The position numbers and the translations under genes are program-made. A stretch of 64,000 nt of DNA, taken from contig NZ_UGHR01000003.1 in NCBI RefSeq assembly GCF_900451195.1, positions 496,001 to 560,000 of the forward strand, given 5' to 3'. The DNA comes from Iodobacter fluviatilis. Its GTDB lineage: Bacteria; Pseudomonadota; Gammaproteobacteria; Burkholderiales; Chitinibacteraceae. The stretch's first letter is position 1, and the number at the start of each line of letters is the position of its first letter. Below the pieces are notes generated by a model. The model saw only the letters and a program-made list of their open reading frames with translations. It had not been told where the DNA came from and ran no database searches. Shown piece after piece: positions 27,157-36,511 of the stretch.

Positions 27157-27597
27157 ATGATCACTCCCTGTAAATCTCTTAATCAGCCGGGCTGGCTCGC
27201 ACTTCGGGCCGCGCTTTGGCCTGATTGCTCAAGTGCTAAGCATCTGGCTGAAATGGCGTTGTTTTTAGCTTCCCCGCAGCGTTTTGCCCAATTTGTGGCA
27301 TACGATCAAGCTGGCAAGGCGCTTGGGTTTATTGAGCTGGCCGTGCGGGGCGATTATGTAAATGGTACGGAGTCTTCGCCGGTGGCTTTTCTTGAAGGCA
27401 TTTATGTTGAGCCAGGCGCAAGACGGCGCGGTATTGCGGGTAAGCTGGTTGCCTCCGCCGAGCAATGGGCCAAAGAGCATGGCTGCAAGGAATTGGCCTC
27501 TGATGCTGCAATAGACAATACCCAGAGCCATGCCATGCATAAATCACTTGGTTTTAATGAAACTGAGCGGGTGGTGTTTTTCAAAAAAGCGCTGTGA
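27157..27597 (+). CDS. AAC(6')-I-like aminoglycoside N-acetyltransferase
   Basis: 146 residues from the ATG at 27157; an upstream in-frame start at 27079 adds 26 residues with no family match. Hallmarks of the chromosomal AAC(6')-I group seen in Acinetobacter are present: an N-terminal LRAALWPD, a central DYVNGTE...PV.FLEGIYV, motif A ARRRGIAGKLV and a C-terminal ASDAAIDNTQSHAMHKSLGF. Members acetylate the 6'-amino group of kanamycin-class aminoglycosides. The length matches the family (145-146). Whether it gives resistance here depends on expression. Confidence 0.82.
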   Translation: MITPCKSLNQPGWLALRAALWPDCSSAKHLAEMALFLASPQRFAQFVAYDQAGKALGFIELAVRGDYVNGTESSPVAFLEGIYVEPGARRRGIAGKLVASAEQWAKEHGCKELASDAAIDNTQSHAMHKSLGFNETERVVFFKKAL

Positions 27598-27708
27598 TGC
27601 GGGCCTCTGTTAAAACGCCCTGCATAAACATCAATCCCCGCCGGATCGCTGATATCAAAGCAGCCGCTGCTTATTCACTAAGATACTGACGCACTTACGG
27701 AAATCGCC

Positions 27709-28359
27709 ATGATTTTACCTAGCCTGCAGCAATCCTCCTCCCCGCGTACTTGGCTGTTTTACGGCGACAGCATTACCCATGGTGTGCTGCATACGGCGGG
27801 GGCGCGGTGTTTTAGTGAGCACTTTACCGAGCGGCTGCGGTTTGAGCTGGAGCGGCCGGATGATGTGGTGCTCAATACCGCCTGCTCTGGGCATAACACG
27901 CGGCAGATGCTGAGCTATTTTCCCCTGCGCGTGGCGCGTTTTAAGCCGGATGTAGTGCTGCTGATGGCGGGAATGAACGATTGCAACAGCAGGCTGGCCG
28001 ATGGGCAATATGTGCCGCTGGATGAGTTTTGCGCCAATCTGGCCTCGATGATTTCCACCGTGCGGGGCTGGGGCGGCGAGGTGATTTTGCAGACGGTTAC
28101 ACCGATCTTGCCGGGGCAGGCCCCCGAGCGGGCGCTGACGCTGCCCCAATACAATGCGGCGATGCGCAGCCTAGCGGCAGAGCTGGCCGTCCCCCTGATC
28201 GATCATGCAGCAGTGTGGGAAGCCCTCACCGCAAACTTGCCCGCCTATATGTCTGATGCCTTCCACCCCAATGCCCGTGGCCATATCCTGCTTGCCCACA
28301 CGCTATTTCGCGCACTGGGGGTGTTTGATGAGGCTGCGCCCAGCTGTCAGCTTGCCTGA
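27709..28359 (+). CDS. SGNH/GDSL hydrolase
   Basis: 216 residues. Block I is FYGDSITHG with nucleophile Ser21, the oxyanion Asn is in MAGMNDC (GxND block III), and the catalytic Asp183/His186 pair is in SDAFHPN. No signal peptide is evident, so it is probably cytoplasmic. Esterase or lipase-like activity on an unknown substrate. A single-gene unit. Confidence 0.88.
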   Translation: MILPSLQQSSSPRTWLFYGDSITHGVLHTAGARCFSEHFTERLRFELERPDDVVLNTACSGHNTRQMLSYFPLRVARFKPDVVLLMAGMNDCNSRLADGQYVPLDEFCANLASMISTVRGWGGEVILQTVTPILPGQAPERALTLPQYNAAMRSLAAELAVPLIDHAAVWEALTANLPAYMSDAFHPNARGHILLAHTLFRALGVFDEAAPSCQLA

Positions 28360-28435
28360 GCGATTGCTTTTGCAAATTTGTCTCTGGCTTACTTGTACTT
28401 GAACGGGGTCGTTTCCTCTTGCGATAAAATGTGTG

Positions 28436-28524
28436 AGCAAGATTGGGCTAACGCTTTATCTGCCCAACATTTAATTATGTACCGCAACTCGTTGGGCAGA
28501 TAAACCTTGCCTAATCTACGTACT
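28436..28524. repeat. Hairpin repeat R2, copy c
   Basis: Third copy of the approximately 90-bp palindrome, between the SGNH hydrolase and peptidase E genes. GCCCAAC and GTTGGGC arms are intact; outer arms are AGATTGGGC and GCCTAATCTACG, showing compensating changes that keep pairing. Confidence 0.85.
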
Positions 28525-28593
28525 GATACGTTTAAAAAAGTCTGATATTTGCATTTAATCATTCGGTTTTAGGAAAATATTAAAAGGATTTTA

Positions 28594-29292
28594 ATGACGA
28601 ATTTACAGCCAGCGTTTGTTACGCGTCGAATTGTTGCCATCGGTGGTGGTGGGTTTTTATTGGATGATGCACGCCTCTTGCAAGAATCCTATTTGATCTC
28701 TCTGTGCCGGAAATCTGCCCCGCGCGTTTTATTTTTAGGCACGGCATCCGGTGATGCCGAACGGGCGCAATTAAAGTTTTACAAAGCGTTTTCATCATTG
28801 GGCTGTCAGCCGTCCAGCCTGTCATTCTTTCCGTTTGATATGCGGCGTGATTATGCTCAGGAAGTGCTGGAGGCGGATTTGATTTATGTGGGTGGCGGCA
28901 ATACGGTTGCCATGTTGGCGGTCTGGCGCGAGTTTGGCTTAGATGTAGCGCTACGCCAAGCCTACGCGGCGGGCACGGTATTGGCGGGGATTAGCGCGGG
29001 AGCGAATTGTTGGTTTGAGCAGTACATTACGGATAGCGTGCCGGGCGGCGGAATACGCGGTGGCTTGGGGCTGTTAGCAGCTACGTTTTGCCCTCATCTG
29101 GATAGCGAAGCCTGGCGTCAGCCGCTGCTGGCCAGTGTAAGTGGCGTGGCTGTGGGTGCGGGTGAAAATGTATGTGTGCTATTTGAGAATGAGCAATTTA
29201 GCGAAGCCGTACATTCGGCCGATTCGATGCAAAGCACTGTGATGTGCGAGAGCAGCGAAGCGGGCGGGATTGTTCCTCGTTTTTTGATGTAA
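28594..29292 (+). CDS. Peptidase E-like S51 family protein
   Basis: 232 residues of the class I glutamine-amidotransferase-like fold. The nucleophile elbow is GISAGAN with Ser134, as in dipeptidase E/cyanophycinase relatives, and YVGGGNT (about 98-104) is the usual glycine-rich loop. Likely hydrolyses Asp-X dipeptides or similar. Stands alone, 69 bp after R2 copy c. Confidence 0.85.
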   Translation: MTNLQPAFVTRRIVAIGGGGFLLDDARLLQESYLISLCRKSAPRVLFLGTASGDAERAQLKFYKAFSSLGCQPSSLSFFPFDMRRDYAQEVLEADLIYVGGGNTVAMLAVWREFGLDVALRQAYAAGTVLAGISAGANCWFEQYITDSVPGGGIRGGLGLLAATFCPHLDSEAWRQPLLASVSGVAVGAGENVCVLFENEQFSEAVHSADSMQSTVMCESSEAGGIVPRFLM

Positions 29293-29427
29293 GAGACACC
29301 TGAAATAAACCATGGTTGATTTGGCGATTTATTGGCGGTCAATTCAGATCTGAAGCTAGTTCAATCACATATGTGCTTTTGCTGTACTACGTATGGCTTA
29401 CTTTTACTTGAAAAGGGTATTACTTAA

Positions 29428-30036
29428 ATGTATGCCGTTCTGCCTCCCGAAAATTTCAGGCTTTTAAATTTTCCCCATGCGTCAGGCGCAAAGTCGCCAC
29501 GCTGTATTGTATGGCTGCATGGAATGGGTGAGCGTGGGGATGATCTGTCTTTGGTCTCCAAGTATGGCCTTCCTGCAGCACTTAATGAAGGGCGTCTTAC
29601 TGTTAATGCTGATGTGATTTGCCCTCAGCTGGAGGCCGGGCTGGCTTGGTCTGCCGAACGCCTTGCTCATCTTATGGCCGGGCTTGGCAAACAATACGAA
29701 GCAAGCGCTTTGCTTGGCTACAGCCTTGGCGCGGATGGGGTTTGTCAATTGCTTGCTCAGCTTGGCTCTCAGGCGAGCATTCATATTGCGATTGCCCCAG
29801 GCGCATCCGTGCCGATTGTTGCTAATCAGGCTGCTACAAGGTTTTTGGTCATTTCGGGGGAAGGTGATCCCTGGCTTGATGCAGAGGCTTTTTTGCAGGC
29901 TGTGCGGGCAAGCGGTGGCGAAGCTGATCACGCTGTAATGCTGGGGGAGGGGCACTACATCTCCGAATCGGCCCTTACTCACCCAAAACTGGTTACGGCA
30001 CTTGCATCTATTGGTATTGATTTTGTTTGGCGTTGA
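29428..30036 (+). CDS. Alpha/beta hydrolase, carboxylesterase-phospholipase type
   Basis: 202 residues. The oxyanion-hole region is WLHGMGERGDD (about 29-39), the nucleophile elbow GYSLG with Ser99, and the C-terminal part has GEGDPW and GEGHYIS, providing the likely Asp and His. The short length without lid matches YpfH/EstB-type esterases. Substrate unknown. Confidence 0.8.
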   Translation: MYAVLPPENFRLLNFPHASGAKSPRCIVWLHGMGERGDDLSLVSKYGLPAALNEGRLTVNADVICPQLEAGLAWSAERLAHLMAGLGKQYEASALLGYSLGADGVCQLLAQLGSQASIHIAIAPGASVPIVANQAATRFLVISGEGDPWLDAEAFLQAVRASGGEADHAVMLGEGHYISESALTHPKLVTALASIGIDFVWR

Positions 30037-30130
30037 AATGGAAGCGAATTCCTGATTAATTGTATGTTTTGAAGCCGTTGGAGGGGGGACGCCTAGGGCT
30101 AATCCACCCTTCAGTGTTTTTAGGTCTTTT

Positions 30131-30529
30131 ATGAATCCTGTACATCTAACACCAATTGCTGTTCCATTTACCGATGAAACGATGAAGGTTACAAGCTTGT
30201 GCTGGAGCGATACTGAGGCTACTCAGATTGTCGTGGCCTCAAAACGTTCGGGTCGTAGCTTTGTTGTTGAGTTTGAGTCAGTTGCAGGGCTAAGGATGCT
30301 CGATGAGCTTGATCTTGCTTCGGTATGGATCAACTCAACCGGCCAAACACTTGCGTCGACCTGGCTTTTTAAAGTACATACGGGTGGCTGGTTGGAGCTT
30401 GAGAGCACACGAGATGACTTTTACACTCAGCATCAGGAAAACCAACCTTACGAATTTTTGATCGGTGGGTACTTGGAGTGCGTATCTGTTCTCTCGCTGC
30501 TGCCACCAGTTATTCAAGAGCGTGCGTAA
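30131..30529 (+). CDS. Conserved-looking hypothetical protein
   Basis: 132 residues, acidic, no signal peptide or membrane segment, no motif I recognise. The pattern of alternating hydrophobic strands (residues 20-50 and 70-95) suggests a small beta-rich domain. It ends 22 bp before the ASCH-domain gene, so the two may be cotranscribed. It could be a small immunity-like or regulatory protein, but nothing supports a function. Confidence 0.55.
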   Translation: MNPVHLTPIAVPFTDETMKVTSLCWSDTEATQIVVASKRSGRSFVVEFESVAGLRMLDELDLASVWINSTGQTLASTWLFKVHTGGWLELESTRDDFYTQHQENQPYEFLIGGYLECVSVLSLLPPVIQERA

Positions 30530-30551
30530 CATAAAAAGTCAGGAAAAAACC

Positions 30552-31034
30552 ATGGAAGCATTTCCACCTCTGTCGCAAGTGATGCAAAAGTTAAACGCTC
30601 TTGGCATTTCTTTGCCAGATGGCCCCGTTTTTGTAGATGGCTATGGCGATTCGCCGGAGTTGTCTGAAGAGTTATTAGCGTTGATTCGCGAAGGGAAAAA
30701 ACGAGCGGGTACAGGCCTTTTGTGGGGGCATGAAGCGGATCAAGTGCCTGTGCCATGTGTGGGCGATTTGCAGATTGTGCTTGATCACCATAACGAGCCA
30801 GCGCTGATTACGCGTGTTGTGAGCGCTTATATCGTGCCGTATTCAGAAGTAACCGCCGAATACGCAGCGATTGAGGGTGAAGGCGATGGCTCGTTGGAAT
30901 ACTGGCGGCAGGCGCATTGGGGTTTCTTTGAACGGGCCTGCGAGCAGCTGGGCCGCCAGCCTGCAGAGAGCATGCCGGTTGTGTGCTGTGTGTTTGAAGT
31001 GCTGCATATTTTGCCTTCGCCCGTTGCGGCCTAA
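30552..31034 (+). CDS. ASCH domain protein
   Basis: 160 residues from the ATG at 30552; the frame is open upstream only by overlap with the preceding gene. The ASCH signature is clear: GKKRAGTGLLWGHE (about 45-58), GDLQIVLD, and a C-terminal EGEGDGSLEYWRQAH. ASCH domains share the PUA/EVE-like fold and bind RNA or modified nucleotides; some hydrolyse N4-acylcytidines. The exact role is unknown. Confidence 0.88.
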   Translation: MEAFPPLSQVMQKLNALGISLPDGPVFVDGYGDSPELSEELLALIREGKKRAGTGLLWGHEADQVPVPCVGDLQIVLDHHNEPALITRVVSAYIVPYSEVTAEYAAIEGEGDGSLEYWRQAHWGFFERACEQLGRQPAESMPVVCCVFEVLHILPSPVAA

Positions 31035-31074
31035 CTTTTAGGCCGGGTTCTTAGTTCAATTAAGGATTTGATCT

Positions 31075-31695
31075 ATGCATGTCGCCATTCTGACTTTCCA
31101 AGGTTTCAACGAGCTTGATTCTTTTATCGCCCTTGGCGTGCTCAAGCGAGTACCGGGGTGGCGGGTCAGCATTTGCTGTCCGGAGGCGACGGTTACCTCA
31201 TGGAATGGCGTAACGGTGCATGCGCAGAGCCGATTGGACGAGGTGGCGAGTGCAGATGCAGTGCTGGTGGGGAGTGGTGCCAAAACGCGCGAAGTGATTA
31301 ATGATCCGCAAATTATGGCGCAGCTAAAGCTGGATCCTGGCAGGCAACTTATCGCTGCCCAATGTTCTGGGGCGCTGGTGCTGGCGAAACTGGGCCTTTT
31401 AGGTGCGATTCCTGCATGCACCGATCTTACTACCAAGCCTTGGGTGATAGAGGCGGGTGTAGAGGTGCTGAATCAACCTTTTTATGCCAAAGATAATATC
31501 GCCACCGCAGGAGGTTGCTTTGCCGCACCTTATCTAGCCGCATGGATCATTGCTAAATCTGCGGGCATTGATGCCGCTAAAGAAGCGCTTTATTACGTTG
31601 CGCCGGTAGGAGAAAAAGAAGAGTACGTAGCTAGAGCGATGAAGAATATTGCGATGTATTTGGCTTGTTTTGAGCTGGCGGAGTTGGGATTCTAA
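31075..31695 (+). CDS. DJ-1/PfpI family protein
   Basis: 206 residues. The nucleophile elbow is AAQCSGALVLAKLG with Cys97, and an acidic residue in the first turn (FNELDSF) completes the DJ-1-type site. Members act as chaperones, glyoxalases or amidases; transcription regulators of this fold have an added HTH, absent here. Single-gene unit. Confidence 0.87.
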   Translation: MHVAILTFQGFNELDSFIALGVLKRVPGWRVSICCPEATVTSWNGVTVHAQSRLDEVASADAVLVGSGAKTREVINDPQIMAQLKLDPGRQLIAAQCSGALVLAKLGLLGAIPACTDLTTKPWVIEAGVEVLNQPFYAKDNIATAGGCFAAPYLAAWIIAKSAGIDAAKEALYYVAPVGEKEEYVARAMKNIAMYLACFELAELGF

Positions 31696-31792
31696 TGCTC
31701 ATTCATATGCCAGCATTGCATTCCTAGGGCGGGTGAAACCCGCCAGATTTTGCTAAGAAGCATGAGGAAAACGGCGGGTTTTGCCCGTGTGC

Positions 31793-32070
31793 AAGCAATT
31801 TGTTTGTTTCATTAGAAAACAGCGAAAAAACACAATAACCACGATCTCCGCATAGGGCTTTAAAGTCCCCTTGAAACACGCAAGCTCCGAACAAGCGGGG
31901 CGGGGGATCGCTTGGGAGCGAGGCAGCGAGCCAATCCCGCCCGCCGCCGACTGTCCGCAGCGCAGGGGCCTTCGTGTTTTTGAGGTTGTGGCTTGGCTTC
32001 GTTTCTTGGTCACACAAGAAACGAAGGTCCAGCGGGACGCCCGCACCTAAATCAACGTGCCGAAGGCACT
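31793..32070 (+). repeat. Dispersed repeat R1, copy 2
   Basis: About 278 bp between the DJ-1 gene and the convergent MATE gene, same orientation as copy 1. Starts AAGCAATTTG, shares CCTTGAAACACGC, GAACAAGCGGG, CTGTCCGCAG and ends with ACGTGCCGAAGGCACT. It carries CGTTTCTTGGTCACACAAGAAACG, a palindrome also present in degenerate form in copy 4. The 31696-31792 stretch before it holds two GC-rich hairpins around GGCGGGTGAAACCCGCC. Confidence 0.85.
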
Positions 32071-32168
32071 AAAACAGATCTTTTAGACTTTGCTTCGTGC
32101 TCATGGGGTTGAACCCGACCTATGATGGTTTACTGCTTGGCAATGACGCTGCTAAACGCAAGTCATGT

Positions 32169-33521
32169 TTAGACCACCAACTGCTTCAAACTTACCCTAC
32201 GAAATAGCGCCATCAGTGATAACGCCGCGCAGGTGAGGGCGGCGATCAGGGCGATCCAGTAGCCTTGCACGCCGTGGCCAGGCAGGGTGGAGGTGCCGAA
32301 GGTGAGCAAATAGCCCAGCGGAATGCCGATCACCCAAAAGGCGGTAAGGTGAATCAGCATGGGGCCGCGGGTAGATTTGTAGCCGCGCAATACGCCTGCC
32401 ACCACCACTTGCGTGGCGTCTGAAAACTGGAAGAAGCCTGCCAATACCAGCAGCTGGCTGGCCAGCATCAGTACAACCGTATCGCTGGTATAAAAGCCCG
32501 CGATAAAGCGCGAGGCAAAAATCATGGCTGTGCCGGTTAATAGGGCAATACACAGGCCCATGCGAATGCCGCTCTGGCCAATAAAACGCGCCGCTTTATA
32601 ATCCCCCGCACCAATGGCATGGCCTACCCTCACGGTAAGCGCAGTGCCCAGTGCCATCGGCACCATAAAGGTGAGCGATGAGAAATTCAGCGTGATCTGA
32701 TGTGCCGCGACTGTGACAGTGCCTAGGCTGGCAATCAGCAGGCCAATCAGGCTAAACGCGCTGACTTCTACAAAAAACATCATGCCAATGGGCAGGCCCA
32801 GCTTAATAAGCTGCTTTTGAGCGTGCCAATCAATGCTTTGCCATGCGCGAAATGGATGGGTGTTTTTGTAAACGTGGGAATAGCGAATCCACGCCGCTAA
32901 GAGTAAAAAGTTAACCCATACACAAAACGCCGTTGCCCAGCCGCAGCCTACGCCACCCATGGCCGGAAAGCCCCAGTGGCCGTAGATCAGCACCCAGTTG
33001 CAGGGGATATTCAGCAGCAGGCAGAAGATGGAAATCACCATCATGGGCTTGGTTTGATTCAGTGCGGCGCTATAGCTGTATAAAACACGGTAGCAGGCAA
33101 AGGCAGGTAAGCCCCAGCTGACGGCTTTTAAGAATTCACCCGCTTTATATGCAACGATGGCCTCAAGGCCCAGATGATTAAAAATCGGCAATAAAAAGCG
33201 AATTAAAATTAGGCCAATCAAGGCAAGGATCAGGGCTTGCACCAGCGCTTGCTGGGTTAGATTGGGGATGGGCTTCAGATCATTTGCGCCAATTTTTTGC
33301 GCCACCAGCGGGCTGATGGCCAGCAAAAAGCCCATCAGTGTCACCATCATTGTTACCCAGATGGACGAGCCCACCGATACTGCCGCCAGATCGCCTGCCG
33401 AAACATGGCCAGCCATTACGGCATCAATAAAGGCGGTGCCGGTGGTGGCGAGTTGCCCAATGGCAATGGGCCATGCAAGGTGCCAGGTGGCGCGAATATC
33501 GGTGAGTCGGGAGGTCGTCAT
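32169..33521 (-). CDS. norM: MATE family multidrug efflux transporter
   Basis: 450 residues with 12 predicted membrane helices in two homologous halves. The N-terminal helix region LAWPIAIGQLATTGTAFIDAVMAG and QKIGAND segment fit the NorM branch of MATE. It expels cationic drugs in exchange for Na+ or H+. Monocistronic; its stop faces R1 copy 2. The symbol reflects the subfamily and is not certain. Confidence 0.88.
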   Translation of the reverse strand: MTTSRLTDIRATWHLAWPIAIGQLATTGTAFIDAVMAGHVSAGDLAAVSVGSSIWVTMMVTLMGFLLAISPLVAQKIGANDLKPIPNLTQQALVQALILALIGLILIRFLLPIFNHLGLEAIVAYKAGEFLKAVSWGLPAFACYRVLYSYSAALNQTKPMMVISIFCLLLNIPCNWVLIYGHWGFPAMGGVGCGWATAFCVWVNFLLLAAWIRYSHVYKNTHPFRAWQSIDWHAQKQLIKLGLPIGMMFFVEVSAFSLIGLLIASLGTVTVAAHQITLNFSSLTFMVPMALGTALTVRVGHAIGAGDYKAARFIGQSGIRMGLCIALLTGTAMIFASRFIAGFYTSDTVVLMLASQLLVLAGFFQFSDATQVVVAGVLRGYKSTRGPMLIHLTAFWVIGIPLGYLLTFGTSTLPGHGVQGYWIALIAALTCAALSLMALFRRVSLKQLVV

Positions 33522-33574
33522 CGTGATCTACAGTTTTTTTTACTTGCTTGCCGCAGATCGAGTCCAACAGACTG

Positions 33575-33868
33575 CTACTTACGCAAACAAAATGGATTGA
33601 TGGGTTCGTATTCTGCAAGTAAATCGGGATATCGCCGGCTGAACATCAGCGCATCTTGCAAATTTAGATTCAAAATAACAATGCTGCCATTGGCCAAATT
33701 TTCGGTGCGAAAGCCTAAGCTGGTGGCCGCTGCAAAGGCCTTGGATAGTGCCAGTGGCGAGGTATTGCGTTTGGCATTGAGGCGCAGCCAGCTTTGAGTT
33801 TTCCAGCGCAGTGCCGGGTGGAGTTCGCGGGTGGCTCGGGTTAATTCTGGGGCTAGGCAGTCGTACAT
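33575..33868 (-). CDS. Small hypothetical protein
   Basis: 97 residues, basic, no membrane segment or motif I recognise. A TTAGGA ribosome site lies about 9 bp before the ATG, which supports translation. It is 53 bp upstream of the MATE gene on the same strand and might share its transcript. Confidence 0.55.
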   Translation of the reverse strand: MYDCLAPELTRATRELHPALRWKTQSWLRLNAKRNTSPLALSKAFAAATSLGFRTENLANGSIVILNLNLQDALMFSRRYPDLLAEYEPINPFCLRK

Positions 33869-34305
33869 GGCAGCATTCCTAATTCACAAAGTGGGAAGCT
33901 GGTCGCAAGGGTTTTTGAAGTCAGATGCGGCCAACGCTTTAGCGATATTTCCCCAGGATTTGTACTACTAACCTGAGCGCGCCTCGCAAGTTGTCGATTA
34001 ATAGGCGCGTAAAACAAAAAAACCCGCAACGCGGGTTACGCTGCTTTAGCTGCATTTATAAAGCGCCCGCAAGCTGGCAAAATCAACTCGGCGCTGTGGA
34101 GTTCATTTTGGCCATGAGTTGATTTGCTGTCAAGCAGCTTTACTGAGCAGCTTGCCAAGCTTAAGGCTACCCTAATCCGAAAACGTCGGATTTGGCTATA
34201 TGTTGAGGATTTTCTTGTTGAATAGCCCGCTATTGGCCTCATGAAACCATCAAAATCTGCTTCAAACCGAACGTTTCCTCTCTACGGGCGCTAAAGCCCG
34301 ACAGG
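33869..34305. other. Intergenic region with inverted repeats between small ORF and dtd
   Basis: 437 bp. It contains a minus-strand terminator (34016-34037) and an imperfect palindrome at about 34070-34165, where AAATCAACTC pairs with GAGTTGATTT and GCAAGCT with AGCTTGC. A 68-codon minus-strand frame (34036-34242) spans it and stops at the terminator, but it has no recognisable product and I do not call it a gene. Confidence 0.6.
34016..34037 (-). terminator. Terminator for minus-strand transcription downstream of dtd
   Basis: A perfect 7-bp stem AACCCGC/GCGGGTT with loop AAC, followed on the minus strand by seven T. Strong Rho-independent shape; the nearest upstream gene is dtd, about 270 bp away. 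Confidence 0.8.
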
Positions 34306-34758
34306 CTACTCAGGATTTTTTGAATCTAACATTAGCGTGATCGGGCCGTCATTAATCAGTGAAACCTGCATATCTGCACCAAAGATTCCTGTAGGGATAG
34401 GCTGGGCGCTCAGCTCCGCTAGCTTTGCTACAAAGGCATCAAACAGCGGCTGAGAGATTTCCCCCTTGGCCGCTCTACCCCAAGATGGCCGATTGCCCTT
34501 GTTGTAAGAGCCAAATAGGGTGAATTGCGAAACAGCCAGCATTTGGCCGTGGCAATCGAGCACCGAGCGGTTCATTACGCCTGCTTCATCTTCAAAAACA
34601 CGCAAATTGCATATTTTCTTGGCGGTCCAGGTTAAATCGGCTTCAGAATCGCTGTTTTCAATGCCCACCAGCAGCAATAATCCGGCAGATATTTGCCCGC
34701 GGATTTCGCCTTCCACAGCCACACTGGCTTGCTTTACTCTTTGAATTAAAACACGCAT
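34306..34758 (-). CDS. dtd: D-aminoacyl-tRNA deacylase
   Basis: 150 residues. The conserved SQFTLFG (about 78-84) and the C-terminal Gly-cisPro motif NDGPITL are both present, diagnostic of Dtd. It removes D-amino acids and glycine mischarged on tRNA. Monocistronic. Confidence 0.96.
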   Translation of the reverse strand: MRVLIQRVKQASVAVEGEIRGQISAGLLLLVGIENSDSEADLTWTAKKICNLRVFEDEAGVMNRSVLDCHGQMLAVSQFTLFGSYNKGNRPSWGRAAKGEISQPLFDAFVAKLAELSAQPIPTGIFGADMQVSLINDGPITLMLDSKNPE

Positions 34759-34956
34759 TACTTTCCCCCAGAAGCCTTGATATTACATGGGCTTTGAAAT
34801 TTCTTAAGCGCAAATATTGCCTGCTGACATTCCTATTGGCGATGGCTTTTGTTCGGCAGAGCCCTAATTTACATTTTTTGAAAAATGAGAAACAGAGCCT
34901 AGTAAAGGGGCTGAATATTCAGTATTCTGGTTTATTTTACCGCTAGGGATAAAACC

Positions 34957-36060
34957 ATGAAAAAAGTAGGTCTGGTTGGCTGGCGCGGCATGGTGGGTTC
35001 TGTCCTCATGCAACGCATGCAGGAAGAAAAAGATTTTGACGTGATTGACCCGGTTTTCTTTACGACTTCGCAAGCTGGTCAGCCAGCTCCGAATTTTGGC
35101 AAAGATGCGGGCACACTGAAAAACGCCAACGATATCGCAGAGCTGTCGGCGATGGACGTGATTATTTCGTGCCAAGGCGGTGATTACACTTCAGATATTT
35201 TCCCAAAACTGCGTGCAGCGGGCTGGGATGGTTATTGGATTGATGCGGCTTCTACCCTGCGTATGGAAGAAAACGCGGTGATCGTGCTCGACCCGGTTAA
35301 TGACGATTTGATTCGTGCGTCCCTAGCCAAAGGCGTTAAAAACTATATCGGCGGCAACTGTACTAATTCCATCATGCTGATGGGTATGGGCGGTTTGTTT
35401 AAAGCGGGTCTGGTGGATTGGGTCAGCTCCATGACTTACCAGGCCGCATCTGGCGGCGGCGCAAATCATATGCGCGAGCTGATTAAGGGCATGGGCGTGG
35501 TGTATGGCTCAGTAGCAGATGAATTGGCTACCCCAGCTTCGGCGATTTTAGAAATCGACCGTAAGGTTGCAGAAACCATCCGCAGCGATGTGCCAACAGA
35601 ATTCTTTGGTGCGCCATTAGCTGGCGGCCTGATCCCTTGGATTGATGCGCAGCTTGATAACGGCCAGACCAAGGAGGAATGGAAAGGCCAGGCTGAGGTG
35701 AATAAAATCCTCGGGAATGCAGCGCCAATTCCGGTTGATGGTCTCTGTGTGCGGATCGGCGCAATGCGCTGCCACAGCCTTGCCCTGACTATTAAGCTGA
35801 AAAAAGACCTGCCGCTCGCCGAAATTGAAGCGCTGATTCAATCTGGCAATCAGTGGGTGAAATGGGTGCCCAATGATCGCGCGGTAACGGTTAAAGAGCT
35901 GACTCCGGCTTCTATCACCGGCAAAATGGATATCGGCGTAGGCCGTGTGCGTAAGCTCAATATGGGCCCGGAATATATCAGTGCCTTTGTGATTGGTGAT
36001 CAGTTGCTCTGGGGCGCTGCTGAGCCTCTACGCCGTATGTTGCGGATTTTGTTGGGCTAA
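34957..36060 (+). CDS. asd: Aspartate-semialdehyde dehydrogenase
   Basis: 367 residues. NADP-binding GWRGMVGS is at 8-15 and the catalytic cysteine is Cys135 in GGNCTNSIM. The length and sequence match the Gram-negative Asd type. It makes aspartate semialdehyde for lysine/diaminopimelate, threonine and methionine. It has its own ribosome site (AGGGAT) and a strong terminator; no other amino-acid genes are beside it. Confidence 0.97.
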   Translation: MKKVGLVGWRGMVGSVLMQRMQEEKDFDVIDPVFFTTSQAGQPAPNFGKDAGTLKNANDIAELSAMDVIISCQGGDYTSDIFPKLRAAGWDGYWIDAASTLRMEENAVIVLDPVNDDLIRASLAKGVKNYIGGNCTNSIMLMGMGGLFKAGLVDWVSSMTYQAASGGGANHMRELIKGMGVVYGSVADELATPASAILEIDRKVAETIRSDVPTEFFGAPLAGGLIPWIDAQLDNGQTKEEWKGQAEVNKILGNAAPIPVDGLCVRIGAMRCHSLALTIKLKKDLPLAEIEALIQSGNQWVKWVPNDRAVTVKELTPASITGKMDIGVGRVRKLNMGPEYISAFVIGDQLLWGAAEPLRRMLRILLG

Positions 36061-36090
36061 TTGTTTGGTGGGCATTTTGCCCTGCCATCA

Positions 36091-36122
36091 AAAACAGAGC
36101 GCTGCGGCGCTCTGTTTTTTTT
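36091..36122 (+). terminator. Rho-independent terminator after asd
   Basis: Stem AACAGAGCGC/GCGCTCTGTT with a short loop followed by eight T, 30 bp after the asd stop. A near-duplicate lies 420 bp downstream. Confidence 0.93.
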
Positions 36123-36160
36123 ATATTTAGCAACTGATGTTATGCAGTACTTGTCTTTTT

Positions 36161-36450
36161 AGTGCCTTCGGCACGTTGATTTTGGTGCGGGAGCCCCCGC
36201 GAAGTCTTTGATTTCTGCTTCGCCAAGAAAGTAAGCAAAGAAGGCGACCCCACGAAACACGAAGGCCCCTCATCTGCGGACAATCGAGCGGCGGCTGCGG
36301 AACTCGTTCGCAAGCTCACTCAAACAGGCATCAAAGAAACCCCGCCCGCTTGTTCCTCGCTTCGGCGTGTTTCAAGGGGGCTCTAAGCTCCATGCGGAGA
36401 GCGCGGTCAATGCGTTTTGCGTTGTTTTTGTTAAAGCGAAAAATTGCTTA
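36161..36450 (-). repeat. Dispersed repeat R1, copy 3 (inverted)
   Basis: About 290 bp, opposite in orientation to the other three copies, so the hairpin GTGCCTTCGGCAC is at its left end and AAATTGCTT at its right. It shares CGAAACACGAAGGCCCCTC and CGCTTCGGCGTGTTTCAAG (reverse strand) with copy 1. It lies between two almost identical terminators. Confidence 0.87.
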
Positions 36451-36511
36451 GTGTCTATGGTGTTGTATCTCCTTCCAAATCAAGTCACTGCCGCTTGCTA
36501 CCTTCCCTAAG

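Noticed and set aside
25875..28524. R2 repeats as integron attC sites around GNAT cassettes
   Set aside because: GCCCAAC and GTTGGGC do match the R''/R' box pattern, and GNATs are common cassettes. However, the boxes are only about 22 bp apart with no L boxes between, pairing continues outward beyond them, and no integrase is seen.
34036..34242. 68-codon minus-strand frame as a small gene
   Set aside because: It spans inverted repeats and ends at a terminator. It has no ribosome site or family resemblance that I can see.
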